Positions 27,967 to 42,023 are shown, numbered from the stretch's first letter. The stretch is 64,000 bases of DNA from Sitta carolinensis (GCA_032173965.1 CM063284.1:107775910-107839909); one strand, 5' to 3'. The notes: generated from the sequence alone by a model not told the origin. A program made the numbers and translations.

Positions 27967-29335
27967 TGTAGCTAACCAGCACCCTCAGTCTTTGAAAGAT
28001 GAAAAATAAAATTTGGGAGGATCAGTTAACATTAGAGGGGAGAATCTAAAAGAACATTTGCAAACATCTGGCAATAATTGCAGGGGTGAGTTATTAAAAG
28101 TAAAGCACAGCACTACTCATTCCACATTAGATCAGCTCTCTGTCACGTCGTTGCTTTGCAAAGGGAGCACTTTACAGTATCTGCACTGGCTCCAGTGAGT
28201 TTCTGGGGAAGTCTCAGGTAGAAATTGAAAGACTGTGTCTTGCTCCCTGGGTCACAGCAAGCAGTTGTGATCAGCAGCTGTGCTAGGACTAAAACCTTAA
28301 CAGACATGGAAAAGGGGTAGAGTTGTTTCCTCTGTACTTTTCCTGTTTCCTTAGAAAAGAAACTCATGTCTCTTGCTCGGACTAACAGAGCTTGGGTTTG
28401 TCTGAGGTTTTTGGTAAGGCAGAGGAAGATTTAATGAGGAAATGACTTAAAAGACACATGAAGGTCTGGTGTGAGAAGTTGTCACCTTTCAGAGTATTGG
28501 ATAAGTATTCCCTTTCTTTTATGAGAGATGTATTTGTTTTTGAAAGGGCAAGTGAATCTTGATAGACTTGATATTTCTTTTATATTCCCATATTGTAGAT
28601 TTTTCCAAGGAGCAGAAGCCTTGGTGCACTGATTTGAAAACAGAATATAAAGACTCGGAGACGGAAAAGCAGGGTATATATTAGAATTTATACTGCCACT
28701 GACTAAAATGAGGACTCTGTCCAAAACTGATCTCTGCTAATTTAGTTAGTAAAAGACTAAAGAACAATTTCTCTGTTAGTCACCAGTTTGCCATTACAAA
28801 TGAGTTTTGAATTTCCTCAGTGCTATACAAAGGGATGAAGAAGGAACAGGAAGAAGAGAAGGCAGGGAATAAAGGACACAGAGCTTGTATTTCTGATCAT
28901 CATGGTCTTCCAGGAATAGAAGTAGCACATTTCAAGCTGCTTGCCCTTTGCTTTCAGCAGTGGGAGTCCCCTCCGGCATTTATGTCTCAAACACTCCCTT
29001 TGGCTGCTCAGCCTGAGACTTAATAAGCAAGGACACAAGCTACTAACAAAAGAAGAAATGTTCCACTTATTATTCACTCTTAGAGCAATACTTAGAGCAC
29101 TTTCTTTGTTTATTTAACACAGGTAAATGTAGTGCAGGCAAAGCCAAAACAGCAGATACATCAATCTCAACTGCATAACAATTTCCCAATTTCCATCCAA
29201 CTCTCAGGCATATGCCTGGGTCCTTAGCATAACCAGTGAGTAGCTGCCTGGAGTCTGCCCTGCTAAGGGTTCAGACAGTCTGTTTGGTTTGTTTGAAGCT
29301 TTCCAGACTTCCTCTACCTTTCTTTCTCTAATTTC

Positions 29336-29359
29336 TTTTTTTTTTTTTTTTTTTTTTTT
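29336..29359. repeat. 24-nt T homopolymer
   Basis: An uninterrupted T run preceded by CT-rich sequence, about 80 bp before the old CR1 fragment. Confidence 0.95.
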
Positions 29360-29439
29360 CCCTACATGTTTGGATTCATTTTACGTATCTGCTTCCTGAT
29401 CAACTAAAGTGTCTAGATAAAGCATGCAAACCCAAACCA

Positions 29440-29900
29440 TGGTTTTCATCAAAAAGCATAGAACACACAATCATTCTGGAAAGGACATAAAAAGTCATCT
29501 GGTCCTTCCCCCTACCCAAGGCAGGATTAACTGCTATTTCTGACAAATCTTTCTCTGACTTATTCCTGAAGATCTCCCCGGATACCTACTTGTCAAACTC
29601 TCCTGTTAATACATTCTTTATCCTTACAATTTCCAGACCTTTTCTTGTATTACATATGAATTTTCTGATTGAAGTGAAATCCATTATTTCCTAATATTTC
29701 CATCACAGCAGACCCTGTTTAACATATCTCTCAGTATTCTCTTCCAGCTGTCTCTTCTGGAGACTAAGAATTATTCAGGTTAATCTTTCCTATTTTCTAG
29801 ACCTTTGAATATTCTTGTTCTCCTCCGGACTGTCTTCACTTGGCCTACCTCCTTCTTGAAGTTCAGTGCCCAGATCTCAAAGTATTCTGAATAGAATGGA
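29440..29900 (-). mobile_element. Diverged CR1 fragment
   Basis: The plus strand reads as an eroded antisense CR1 3' half. It starts near 'ATAGAACACACAATCATTCT' with 'GGAAAGGACATAAAAAGTCA' and 'CTGGTCCTTCCCCCTACCCA'. It continues with 'ATATCTCTCAGTATTCTCTT' and 'CTCCTCCGGACTGTCTTCA', and ends 'CTTGAAGTTCAGTGCCCAG'. Many substitutions mark it as older than the 59.7-kb copy. Confidence 0.75.
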
Positions 29901-31725
29901 AAAAAAGGTCTCCATAATTATTCTTTTTTTTTAACAAGTGTCATGAAGAAGTTTCTCCTAGTTGCTCAAAATCATTTTTATTTAGAGTATGCTCCAGCTG
30001 TAGTCCAGTGAGAAGCAATCTACAGGGTCAGCCACTCATAGATCTTGGTCTGTGGGGCCCTCTGCAGAATCTGACAGACCCTGCAGGAGTCAGGTAGGCT
30101 GGATAATGGTCCCTAACAGAGCCAGTGAAATTTGCTGCCTGTTGTGTATACCAGCACTGATGCCAGGCTGTACTAGATTTACTCATTGTTTAATTGTGTC
30201 AGCTAGACAACAATCACAGCAAGAGCAGAGCAAATGCCTGTGATAGGCACACTGAGGAGGCAGAGCAGGCAGGAAGTCAAGCATATTCCTTGTTTCCGAG
30301 CACTCCCAGGGACAGAATTTTGTACAGGGGAGCCTTTTTCCCCAGGGCAACTGGTCCTGCTTAAAACCATGTGAAATTCAGGGATAAAATAACTGGTCTG
30401 TCAAGAAATTTAGCTAGTGGAAGCAGAGGCAAGCAGGTACCAAAGGACCTTTGTACTCTCTAAGGTCATCTGTAGAGTCAGACTTTTCTCACAAAATTGT
30501 TTGTACATCCATGTCTCATTTGGGCGGAAAAGGGAAACATTCCAGTCTGAAGGAACAAAGGCTTTATTTGATTTGCTGGTTGCTGTCTTGAAAAGCTCTT
30601 GTCAGCCTGACTTTTGCCTAGGGGGAGAGAATTGCCATGGTGTGAGGCTTCCAGGCAGATGGCTGGAAGCAAGCACCAGGCTCAGCGCCTCCCCGGCAGC
30701 CCAGCTGTAGCTCCCAGATTGGAAGGATCTCACGCTCTTTGCCTCTAGGTAGAAAACGTGAATGATAAGAGCCTGACAGAAATGTCAGCTTCCAGCTGCG
30801 TGACAATTCCTCTCCAACACAAATTTAAAATAAGAGTCAGGTAAAATTGAAAATTCTCAAAGAATTATTATCTGATAGACAGTTATTAAAACAGCATTTT
30901 CGACAGGAAAAAAAAAATTACATCTTTTCCTCTCTGACAGGAAACTGCCAACCATTTCCACTCACTGGTGCCTCAAAACCTTTCAGTTCTTTTCCAGATG
31001 CTCTTTTCTCATCCATAAGCACTGATTTCTGATTTCCTCTTGCAACCCCTCTTACATCCCCTCCTATGAACCTCACCCTGCTCACTTCACCTGCTCATTT
31101 TCCTTCCTACCCTTTCCCCTCTAGTCAGTGCCCCTCTGCTTTTCCAACAAGAATTAACAAAAGAGACAGCAGCAGAACTTACCAATCAGAGATATCTTAC
31201 TACTAGTGCTTGGAAATCATAGTGCTGCCTGCTCAGTGATGCCAACTTTCATTCTTCTTTTTTAATTCTCTCGCTCTATTCAGAGTTAAAATTTGTTAAG
31301 TCACTTCTACTCCCATAATTATACCGTATATTGCGTTATGACATTTCAGCTTTAGCAGAAATCTCTAAATCTACATGTAGCTGAAGTAAGGGAAAGGGGG
31401 GAGGGAAGGCAAGGAGAAGAAGGAAAGCGACACCCTCCTGGGTTCTCACATCTACACCCTCCTGAGTACTCTGTCTTGCTTGACTGTAAGTTATTGTTGA
31501 AACCAGGATGCCATAGGCAACCTGCTGTCTGCTAACTTTGTGTCACTGTTTACATCCGTTGACAATTACTCACTGGCACTTTGGGAGATCCTGAACTCCA
31601 GTTCTGTCCAATCAGCTCCCTGGGAACTCAGCTAACATCCCAAAATACTGCAGGAGTCATCACCTGTGTTTGTGCATCTGCCATCTAGTTTTTGTAATGC
31701 TTTCCAGCACTATAGGTTCTGGCAT

Positions 31726-31745
31726 GGAACCATATATATGGTTCC
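31726..31745. repeat. Perfect 20-bp palindrome
   Basis: GGAACCATAT followed directly by its reverse complement, with no spacer. Confidence 0.92.
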
Positions 31746-34124
31746 TATAATGGGGTGAAAAATAAAATCCCAGCTTGTGGTTGCAGGCAGAGCAAGGTGC
31801 CATACTTTTCCTTTGGATTCCCTCTAAATTTAACCCAGCTTCTCTGGGCCCCCTGCTGACATCTTCAGTAGGAATTTTTAATGTGTGCACTGCAGGCCTC
31901 ACCTTCTGCATTTCTACATCTGTATGTGTATTTATGTGAGGTCAAGTAATGTGACATTCAGCTGGGGAGGCAAGTGCTGAAACAAAGAGTGTGTCGGCTG
32001 GCTCTTGCTCGGGGGGTCAGAGGAGTGAGCAAAGCCAGCGCACAAGCATCATTTCCTTCCCCTATACATCCAGTTTCCACAAAGAATCCACTGCAGAAGT
32101 CACTGCTTTCTGCCAGCTAGCAATACCCTGTTACGACTAATTGCAAAAGCCATTAATAAAAGAGGGGGGGGGGAAAGCAAGACACAAAAGGGAATAAATA
32201 CTGTACATAGCCGGAAGGCCTTTCCCTCCTACACATATGATTCACTGTTGTTCCTTGCCTCACATGGGAAAATGTTGTCCTGCTGAATATGTACCTTAAA
32301 GGCAACTCTGCCTCAGAGACATCACATATGCATATTGATAACATGCACTTTGTAGTGCCTAGAGATGTTTTTAACGAGGCTTGCTGAAATGTACCAACAA
32401 CTTTCTTCTCCTTCTGTGAGCCACAGATGATTTTTAAATGTGTTTCCTGGTGGTCTCTATTCCCTGTGAGAAAGCAGAAGGATACAACAGACAATAATTC
32501 AGGATGGCAGGAGAGGGGAGAAATGGTTTTCCATTCTCCCCAGTTGTGCAGGCTTGTGTGAGCCTGGGGAGCCCACTTCCTGTGAAACCTCCCTATAAGC
32601 TCTTGGAGTTTTTCACACTAGGCTAGAGAGGCACATGGAGCACCACTTAACCAGGCTTTAGAGAACAGGCCAGGTGAGAGGCCACCCAGCCAGCAGTGGA
32701 GTGGGTGCAGAACCACTCAAGCAGGTCACCCCATGGGGCTCACACCCCATATAACTCCACCTACCTCTGTGCCTCTAATTGACATTACTACATGGCTGGC
32801 AGAAGACAGGTGAAGTTTTCTTGCAATTTCAAAGTGCTGGGAAGAGTTGTACACGGAGTCCTTCCAAGCTTTTGCTTCCAGTCCCTCTTGTGTAGCCATT
32901 TTTATCTATCACTATTTAATTAATGTAATTTATTTTCAATGTCTACCTTATGGTGTCATGAGCAATTAAAATGGAGATTTAGAGCCATTGGAAGAATGAT
33001 TACAGAAACACTGATATCACACACACCCTATTCTGTCTTATGTGGGATGGTGGGTACCCTTGTACTCAGAAGATACTTTTCTCACCCACTTCTACCACTG
33101 GAAAATGCCTATAATTGAAACTCTGCTGCTTTCATGTTATACAAAAGGTGCCAAGCCTGCTTCAGAGTGTGTGTCTGGAGAGCAAACCCAATGTGGACAT
33201 TTGCTGTTCAAAGCTACTGAGAGAGATGTTCTTGGAAAGATGTGCAGGCAGCAGGACACAAGTGGAAACATGGAGGGGTATAAATTTTCTTGTCCAAGAC
33301 TGCTCGTGAAGGAGGGCAAATGCATGGCATGATCCACACCCCTAATGACCATCAGAGAGGTGGCTGCTGGTCATCACCAGCAGTGCACCACATGCTTCAT
33401 TTACCCCATCACAGACCTAAGACAGACGAAGCTGTACACTGTACACGTACTTGGGAGCATTATGCAAAGATATATGAGCAAGATTTAAATAACTTTATTC
33501 AGGCATCAGGATCAACTGTTTGCAGTGGAATAAATTCACAACAGCCCTGCTGTTAATCTGCCTCATCACCTGATTTGGCTCGTTTAAAATTTGTTGCTGT
33601 GTCCCTCTTCTGGGGGAGCCAGGAAAGAGATGGAGGGGAGGTGGGGGAATTGCCCTTTGCCTCATCTCTCCCTCCACAAGGGAGGAAGGTTCACTGGGCA
33701 GTGCTAATAGGAATTCTCTGAAGCCTCCATACTCCCCTTTTTACCCACAGAAAATTGTTGCCACACACTTTCTTAAAATCTTGGTCTCTTCTTGCTCTTA
33801 ACTGCTGAACCAATGAAAAGGGGATGCTTTAAATACAACAGCTTTTGCAGTGGCTGATAGGTTATGATAAAATTCCTGGTTGGTTCTGGAAGTCAGAGGA
33901 CTTGCCTAGAGTGATAGTTCCAGAAATAAATGTAAGCAACTACTCTTTCCTGACCCACCCTCCTCCCCCACATTAAGAAAATCAATTGCTGTTTGTTGTG
34001 GGATAATCAGATTTATATGTCCATCACAGCAGGGTATTTTTCTCTTATATGAGCAATCTTATTGAGCCAGATTAGAAATCTAGACATTTTCAAATATAGT
34101 TTAAAATATTCCTGAAAGACAGCG

Positions 34125-34178
34125 TGCTTGTTTGCTTGCTTGCTTGCTTTCTTCCTTCCTTCCTTTCTTCTTTCTCTC
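34125..34178. repeat. GCTT / TTCC microsatellite
   Basis: Five to six GCTT units grading into TTCC and TTTCTTC units; a pyrimidine-rich tetranucleotide tract. Confidence 0.9.
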
Positions 34179-37100
34179 TACTGAAATAAATTTTTGGATT
34201 TCCATTTTTATTGACATGTCACTGCAGATGACATAGTCTTCAAATCCATAGACTTCATTACTAAAAAAAGTTATATTTTTAGGTAACCTCTGATAAATTA
34301 TCATTGTCAGCATCATGAATGAACTCAGATTCATTATAATATGATTTTCACAGCAAAATGTCTTTGGGGGAAAGCAGATCCTTGCTTGAAAAGAGCATAC
34401 ACAAGTGGGACGCACACAGAGAGGCACGCTCTAGGCTTCACTGGTTGTGAAAGCACATAGACTTCTTCTAGGAAAAATAAAAATAAATCTGCAAAATTTG
34501 TGAAGCTTGTCAGGCATCATACCACCATACAGGTTTGATTATGGGAGACATCATCTCTGTGGGACAAAACTCTGAATAACTGTCATGTTTTCTAGAGGGA
34601 AAGATGCTCTGGGTGTTGACACAAAGATCTCCCTGGGAACCTGACAGTGGTGAGAATGAGTGAAGAAGTGGAGACAATGCACTGCTTCACCTCTACCACA
34701 ATGTCCAAGTATCCTCACTGTGTACTCCCCACCTTGGTAGACTTTCAAATGCCATTTGGCCCTAGCTTTATTTGCTTTCTTCTGCTTCAGTTGAGCTTTA
34801 CAAAGGATGGTTTTCTCCATACTTTTGTTAAGAGGAGGTAGGAGCTTGATTTGGGTAAATTTGAAATTTTGGATAAAGTCCTTTTGTAGACTTTATTTTG
34901 TCTACACATATTCTGCAAAATGCACTTCAGCTCTCATAGAACATATTCATTTGAGTGTTATCCAGTATCAGCTCGTTTATATCCCTGCAGATATATGGAG
35001 AGTTTCCAGCCTTGAAAGCAAAAATCAAGAGACTAGAATTGGCAGCTATTGGCATTCATTTGGTGGGAGTTTTTCCTGTTCCTTGCACAGGTCTATATTA
35101 TTTTATCCTTTTAGAATGTATTCTTTTATTTTAGGGACTGCTGGAGGGGAAGCTGAGGAAGAAAACAGAAGCCTTAAGGTAATGACTCAAGTAAGAGTGT
35201 TCACACCTTCATTTTCTATGTGTGTTAAAACAAGAAGGGAAGAATGAAGGCAGGCAAATGCTGTTAGGAGGCAAATGCAGTTAAGGAAACCAATAAATGC
35301 TCATTGAGAGCCCCTGGCAGCAGAGAGTAGGGTGGGGTGATGAGCTCCCTGCTGAGACACAGGCCCTCCCTTCCATGCTGGGGTCAGCAGGGGCTGTCCC
35401 ATGGATCCAGTGCCAGGGAAGGAGAGGGGTGAAGGGCTGTGCTTTGTGCATGAAGAACGGCCCCCACTGGCAGCAAGTGTAGGGACAGGATGAGGGGGAA
35501 GGCAACCCGGAGGAGGACTCCAGGATGAAGAAGCAATTCCATTGAGAAGGATGTGCAGGGTACAATGGAACAGAAGAAGGAAGAGATGTTGCAAACCAAG
35601 GTCTGTTGGTAGAGGAGAGGTGAGTGTAAGCTAGCAATGAATGAATTCAGGCTGGAAATTATGAGAAGTTTTCTAGTTTTGAAACCTGTAACCTCTGGAG
35701 CAACCTTCCAGTTGCAGCAGCTATAGAAAATCTGGTTTTCATAACTTCAGGATTTAATAACTTAGGAAAGTTAGAACTTTAGGAAAGGTTGAAGTGTTGG
35801 GTAGAAAGCATTCTATTGTTACAGGAGACAGTTGAGAACTGGGCTCTGTAGCCTACAAGATCCTTTGCTGGTCTGTGTTCCTAATTAAATGAAGCAAGTT
35901 TTTTTTTTTTTTTGCTGTGTATTAAGCTGGGGGATGTGAAAAAACATCTCATAGGCACAGAAGCCTTTTGTGTTCCTCCTAGAGCTTCCCTACCAGCAGT
36001 CTCCTTGACAGCACAAACCTTGCTGTAAACAGTAAAATAAATGCAAGGCTTGAAGAACAAAAAACACAGCCAGGGAATTATGTTAAACAGTGAAGCCCTC
36101 AACTGCTCTGTGCAGGTTAATAAGAAGGGCCATATTCTGACATCCTCACTCCTTGTCTACCAGAAAAAGCATTTCTTATGACATGAAAAACTGTAACTTG
36201 GTGACAGAAGCTGACTTAATGACAAAATTTCTGTGAAAGCATCAGACAGAAAGTACTAAAGGAACATTTAAGGGTCATTGAACTGTGGGCTGGGCAGAAG
36301 TGGTGTAAGTCTAGACAACACCTTACACTTTTTATTTCTAAGGCAAACAGGGCCAAAATAATACTTACATTTTGGATAGATTTATCATAGCTTTTTAGCA
36401 CAATTCCAGTGGGGTTTGATTCGGTCAAAATGCAGAGTGAGCCTGCAGGATGATTTCTATTTTCTAAGGACCACTTCACCTTTTCGTAGAAAATATCATC
36501 AATCTCAGTGTAAATATTCAGAGTTATTGGAACTGCCTGATTATTATTTTATTAAAATGAAGGACAGGTTTTAGGAAGATTAACTATGGAGAATAAGCAG
36601 CAGCAGAAGCTGCCTGATTAACTGAAAAAGTGTTTAGACTATTTTCTTCTTTGTTTTATTTTGTTTAAATGTTAAGGCGGATGGGCATTCTGAAGCAAAT
36701 GTAAAAGGCAAAGAGCCAGAGGGAAGGTAGAAACACAAATACACTGGAGTCAGAAATACCATGGTGTGCATGCATGACTCCTGGGCACAACTATGACCTG
36801 CACCCCAGGACAACAGGTCATCCCAGGAATAGCCTTTGCTTGGAGCAGGCAGTGTTGTTGGCGAGGAATTGCACGTACTGTCGTGTGGTGCCAGGTCTTA
36901 TTTTGATGGAGAAGCCAGGAGCCTGGCAGGGGAATGAATTTATTTTCCTCACACACATGAGGTTGGGTCAGCTTTGCAACTAGAAATGTGGTCAGAGTAC
37001 ATTGGGGGAAGATAGAGCTTGCCCTTTATTTTTTTTTTTTTCCTTTGACAGTACCAAGTTGCTGCAGTGAAAGTCATTAATGCTAATTGCAACTCTTTGC

Positions 37101-37528
37101 TTGAGCTCTTAGGGATTTCTGTGTGCTTTTAAACATTCAGTGAGCAGAGGGGCAATATCAAGTAAGCAAGACTGATGTGGCTGTTCTGATAAAAAAGATG
37201 TGAAAGGATGAGCTGTGTGAGTCCCAGAGTATTCCAGCTATGATTTTGTGGGTTGGAAAATGCCAGGAGACTGAAGCATCTTCAGTGAGTAGAGGAGGAG
37301 AGTCCTCTTGGGAATGGAGCTGTGGGATGTTGTATTGGAATGGGAGGGGCTCCAAGGTGCTTGTGCTGGTGGTGGTGTTGAGAAGTAACAAGGGGAAAAC
37401 ACCAAAGGAGAGCAAAGTACCAGAAGCAGAGGCAGAAGAATCCATGGGAAGACAGTTTTAAACAGGTCTGTAATAGAATATTTGCAAAATAATAACAACA
37501 CATCCTTATGTTAAGGAAACTTCTAATT

Positions 37529-38177
37529 CTGTGACTATCTGGCAGCCTCACTTCCAAGGCCAGAGACTTTCACTGCTGGGACTGAAGCCCCTTCACAGCA
37601 GGAGGCTCCAGTGACCAAACAGGTCCCCATTTGACTCCTCACACATCCCATTCACACAGTCAGACCAGGTTTCCTTACCAGTTCAACCCCTGGTTTCCCA
37701 TGGCAAAGTCCCTGATGTCATGTTCCATAAAGCCATTTATTCATGGTGCAGTAACACAGAAACTGCCCGAGCTGATGCCTCTGAGGAGGATCCCCAACCA
37801 AGGAACCCCTTGGCATTTATACCCTCAATGTCTCCAGAAATCTCTTCTTCCTGAGTCTTTGGCTTCTTCCCCCTCTCTACGTCTATCCATCTCACTGGCT
37901 CACGGTCTTTATTTCCTTTGTTGTCCAAAAGTCCACAATTCCCAGCTCTCACTGTTTTCCAGTGTCCATTCACCTGGCTGGTGTCACCCACCATCATTCC
38001 CTGTGTTACCCCAAAGGATGGCAGTTAATGGCCTCTCTTCTCAGGCTCCTCAGTCTGCAGCTTGTGAACCCAGCTTCTTGGAGCCCATGTATTCCTCAAT
38101 GCTTACTCGAAATGCAGTAGCACTGCAGAGGAACATGCAGAATCTGCAGTGGAGCCAACACAGAAACATTCTGCCAA
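37529..38177 (-). mobile_element. Probable solo LTR (649 bp) with TATA box and poly(A) signal
   Basis: The minus strand shows a compact LTR-like arrangement: GTATAAATGCC (TATAAA at 37821-37816) followed about 75 nt later by GAATAAATGGC (AATAAA at 37741-37736). The segment is flanked by the 6-bp direct repeat CTAATT (37523-37528 and 38178-38183), a possible target-site duplication. Strict TG/CA ends would lie one base inside each boundary. A 184-codon plus-strand frame here has no recognisable product. The family is not identified; promoter-to-poly(A) spacing is the main evidence. Confidence 0.5.
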
Positions 38178-41027
38178 CTAATTAGATGCTATCTATTAAA
38201 TGCAGTGCCTTTAACCACCAATCTCTTTTCACTTCACATATAACTTGGCATGAAAGCTGTGTCTCATCATCAAATGATGACATTTAACTTCTCTTTTGGT
38301 TTTGTTCACTAGTTCATCTTCTTTGGCAGATGAAGCACTGCTTGGTGCTAGGAACAAGAAGCTTCAAGCCTGTTTTCCTAGCCATGCTACAGCATACAGA
38401 ATTAACACTTCTTTCTCATGTATCTTTTCTCAGGGAAAGTAAAAAGAGAACAAATACACCAAAGCAACCCCTGACTCCCCTGTAACGCTTTTCTGTGAAA
38501 CCGAGAAAGCAACTGGTGTTGCCATAAGAGGGCACACTGCGGCTGTAGTTTCCACACAGTCCAGCAAAACTCTCATAGGAATGAGAAGTGGCAGTTGCTT
38601 CCCCTCTGAGACCGTACAGTATTTGTACTGAAGGAATTGCAGGAGGCTTTCTATTAAGTTTCCCAAGTGTTTGTTTGTCTGCTTGCTTCTCCCTCCCCAT
38701 CCTGCCTTTTACCCTTGCACCCTGTCTTGTGATGCTTTTAAGGGAAATTTTCAAATCTTGCAGAATCGTTTCCCTTAAAGTTAGTATTCTTCACCACAGG
38801 GTCAACGTGTACATCAAGAACAGCAGGTGTTCTTTCGTTAAAATAATATTATAAAAAAACCAAACTCCACAAGATTTGAAGGCCACAAACTTACTGGACA
38901 GAGAGAAATTATGTAGTTTAATAGAAAGAGGGTTTAGGAAAATTGAAATAAGCAGAGGCTATAACAAATTTATCCCTTTCAGAACAAGAACAGTAAAATC
39001 CTTTCGTAGGTAGGGTGGAAAAGTATTAATATATAAATGGTGGTAAAAATTTTCTCTCTGATAGAGAGGTACCTTGAATACACTCAGCACTTTTTTCCCT
39101 TACTAAGTGACTTGGATAAGTGTACCGGACAGAGATAAGGGTCCTTTGCATTCCAATGGTACTTGGCATAAGGATAAAAGACAACACCTAGTTTGATGTG
39201 ATCCTTGTTATCCTGCTGCACTGTTTCAGTTACCTCCACTACCCAGGGCTGTTTGTTTTATCACCTTTCTAGCCAATAGCCCTCTAGTTTGAGTGCCAGG
39301 CTTCTGTGGCAGAGATCATACTTTGTTATACTTCCACACATTCTAACTGAGTGAAGCCTTGACCTCTGGGATATCATGATATGGTAATGCCTAATGACAA
39401 TATGATCTGCTGGTACAGACTTGCAAGTAATAAAAAGTGATGAACATCTAGGTCAAAGAGCAAAACTCACAGCCTTCCTAAATGCATTGATTAGGCTGTT
39501 AGGCCACATATCTGTTTGCTGGAAATGCCACAGCTCCTGTATATTGTTGTCAGCCTGGTTGCTGTCAAGAAGATGAAACTGCCTACTTTCAAGTATTATG
39601 GTACCACTTTTCTATACCTTGGTTCCCTAAAAACACTTGGATAATGCTTGCAGAGGTTGCATGCTGTTGGCACATGTTGGTTTTCTATCCAGCTAAGCAT
39701 GGAAATGATCAGACATCCTCTCGAAAATTAGTCTAAGGCTTATGGGGTGTCACTGGCATGTTGTCCCTTTACTACCTCCTGAACAAAGTTCCTAGGACTG
39801 ATCACATGCATGGTCTTTAAATGCATCACTGCAAACTCTGTCAGTTTGGTATAAGGACCTGTCATATACTGCTTAACCAAGGTTGCTTTCCACTGAGGAG
39901 CACTCATTTGCTTTTTTCCAAATTTTGTGGGAGACAGCTAATCCAGAACAAGATATCTGGCAGACTGCACTTATGCTTGTGAAGTCACTGAAAAAAAGCA
40001 TATTGATAATTTTTTCTCAAAATTCCATAGCCTTTGTCTGTGTCAATGACACAGAAAAGGACTCGGAGAACTTTGGCTCCAGAGCCCTGACATCAAGATT
40101 AAAGATTTTTGCCTCTTCCAAGAAGACTGGCTGCTTTATGGAGCACAGTCCAATGGAGTAACCTCAATTCCAGTAATGAGGACTTAAAGCACATCATCTT
40201 GTAATTTGAAAAACTTATTTTTGCTATCACTGGACAGAATCCTGACTTAACCTCCAAGCACAACAGCATTGTTTCCATGTATTAGTTTGACTGAGTAAGA
40301 ACAGCAGAAAAAGGAGATCCCATTTCTTAACAGAGATTAGAGCAATTTATTGTTGCATTTGGGACTTTGAGCTCATCTTCAAGTTGGCCTTACTAATTAG
40401 CAACATAAACTCCTCCTTCCCTTATGAGATTGTTTGAAACGGAATTTGACAGAAGCTGTAAAGAAATGTTCTGAGAGACTACTCAGGATGATAAATTGAA
40501 GGAAAAGCCCTAAAATACAATGCAATTCCTCATGTAAAACTATTAATGTGAGATATTACTTGTGAAATGTCTTTTGAAGTGTCTACTTTCATGCTCTTTA
40601 TTTCACCATCTATTTTTATACTGATTTTATTCTTAGTATAAACAATTTTCCCATAGTCCCTTTGAATTTATGTTAGCAGTGTCACACTGCACAGAAACAC
40701 ATCACCACTACTACTGCAGCATCTCTGGCAATTTTTGTTAACCGTTGTCTGACAGCTTCCAAGCCACCTCCTACTATGCAGATCAAGACTTCTGTATCCA
40801 ACAGATCTAGCCCCATCCTGAGATTTTTTGAGCTCCCCCACACTGCTCTGAGAGGCATCACCAACCTAATCCCCTGACAGCATTTAATCCCTGAGTCATT
40901 CCTAGTGGAGATACTTCACATGCTTTGCCTGCTACAGAAGCATAGCATCATTAAAAACAAATGAAAAATCCAAGTGTATAACATCATTGCTACTTGTAAA
41001 GTGTTTCCTCAGCCTGGCTGTATTCTT

Positions 41028-41074
41028 TTATATATATATATATATATATATATTAATATATTATATATATTAAT
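41028..41074. repeat. (TA)n microsatellite
   Basis: A TA run with two interruptions (TTAATATATTATA), about 45 bp. Confidence 0.93.
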
Positions 41075-41810
41075 CTTCTGTATTCTCAGACTGTGATGTT
41101 TCCAGCTCTCATAATTGTATCAGGTGATCTCATGAGATGAAAAAACAAAAAGGCAAACAAAATGTTTTAATTTTAAAACTCCTCTGCATTTAAAAAGAGA
41201 ATGTTTTGATTCTGAATCTTACAGCAGAACTGGTAGTATTTTGGATTTTACACAACAGTTATTGTAAAGCTTTCCTAATGTTATTCCAAATCTGATTGTC
41301 TTGTTCTCACCAAATAGAGAGCACAAACCAAACCAAGACAAACCTAACCTTCCTCCTATTTAACAGTAGCTGTGCATCCCCAAGTACTCATTAACATTCT
41401 CTTTCAACCCCAAACTCAGATTTGTGGGTCTAGGGCAACTCAGTAATACAGATAACCCTCTGCAGCTTTGTCCAGCAGGAGAGCTGGCACTAGAGAGCAA
41501 GTGGAAGGGAGTTCTGTTTTATCAACTAAAAACTCACCCTCGTGACTGAGCAGGTTTTTGGAGCCCTTTTACCAACATTAAGGAGACACAGGAGAGGCAC
41601 AGTCACAATGTAAATGTATATATAATCAGGATTTTACTTCTGGCACTGCCCTTCATTTAGGTTCCTATATAGTTCTGCAGAAGAAAAATAGCTGACCTGC
41701 ATAAATCACCATGACTGGGTTATACAGATGCCTCTAAATCCCCATGATTATTTTTGTCAATGTCTTATCACCACCAGAGATGCTCCAAGCAACTAGAAGG
41801 CTCCATGGAC

Positions 41811-41817
41811 AGAAAAG

Positions 41818-41848
<31 letters not shown>

Positions 41849-41883
41849 AAAAAAAAAAAAAAAAGGAAAAAAGGAAAAAAGAA
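41811..41883. repeat. A-rich tract with G interruptions
   Basis: About 70 bp of A runs broken by single or double G, producing a spurious poly-Lys frame. No source-gene body or CR1 was recognised upstream, so a processed pseudogene is not supported. Confidence 0.95.
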
Positions 41884-42023
41884 ATGTCTGTATTAGCTCT
41901 GTTGATATTCTGAAGTATTCTGAAGGAGAGGATCTAGTAAGACCTAGTCATGTTTCCAGTCATGGCTGGAAACAACCTGGCTGATCTTCAGAACTTCCTG
42001 ACCTGGATTGCACTCAAGAAAGT

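Larger units (their letters stand above)
17481..29335. other. Intergenic, no gene recognised
   Basis: AT-rich DNA with the microsatellites listed separately. No open frame exceeds about 110 codons and none looks conserved. No transposon was recognised between them. Confidence 0.55.
29901..37522. other. Intergenic, no gene recognised
   Basis: Contains the 20-bp palindrome, the GCTT microsatellite, a ten-base G run (32164-32173) and GC-richer patches at 32.5-32.75 and 35.3-35.6 kb. These patches might be eroded repeats, but no family was recognised. Open frames are short and unsupported. Confidence 0.55.

Noticed and set aside
32510..32765. Possible LTR with CCCTATAAGCTC
   Set aside because: The TATA-like motif is not accompanied by a correctly placed AATAAA, TG/CA ends or flanking direct repeats.
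37631..38185. 184-codon plus-strand open frame
   Set aside because: It runs antisense through an LTR-like segment with TATA and poly(A) signals on the other strand. It starts with TTG and has no recognisable domain.
41754..41984. Poly-lysine frame
   Set aside because: Translation of the A-rich tract; no gene body found for a processed pseudogene.
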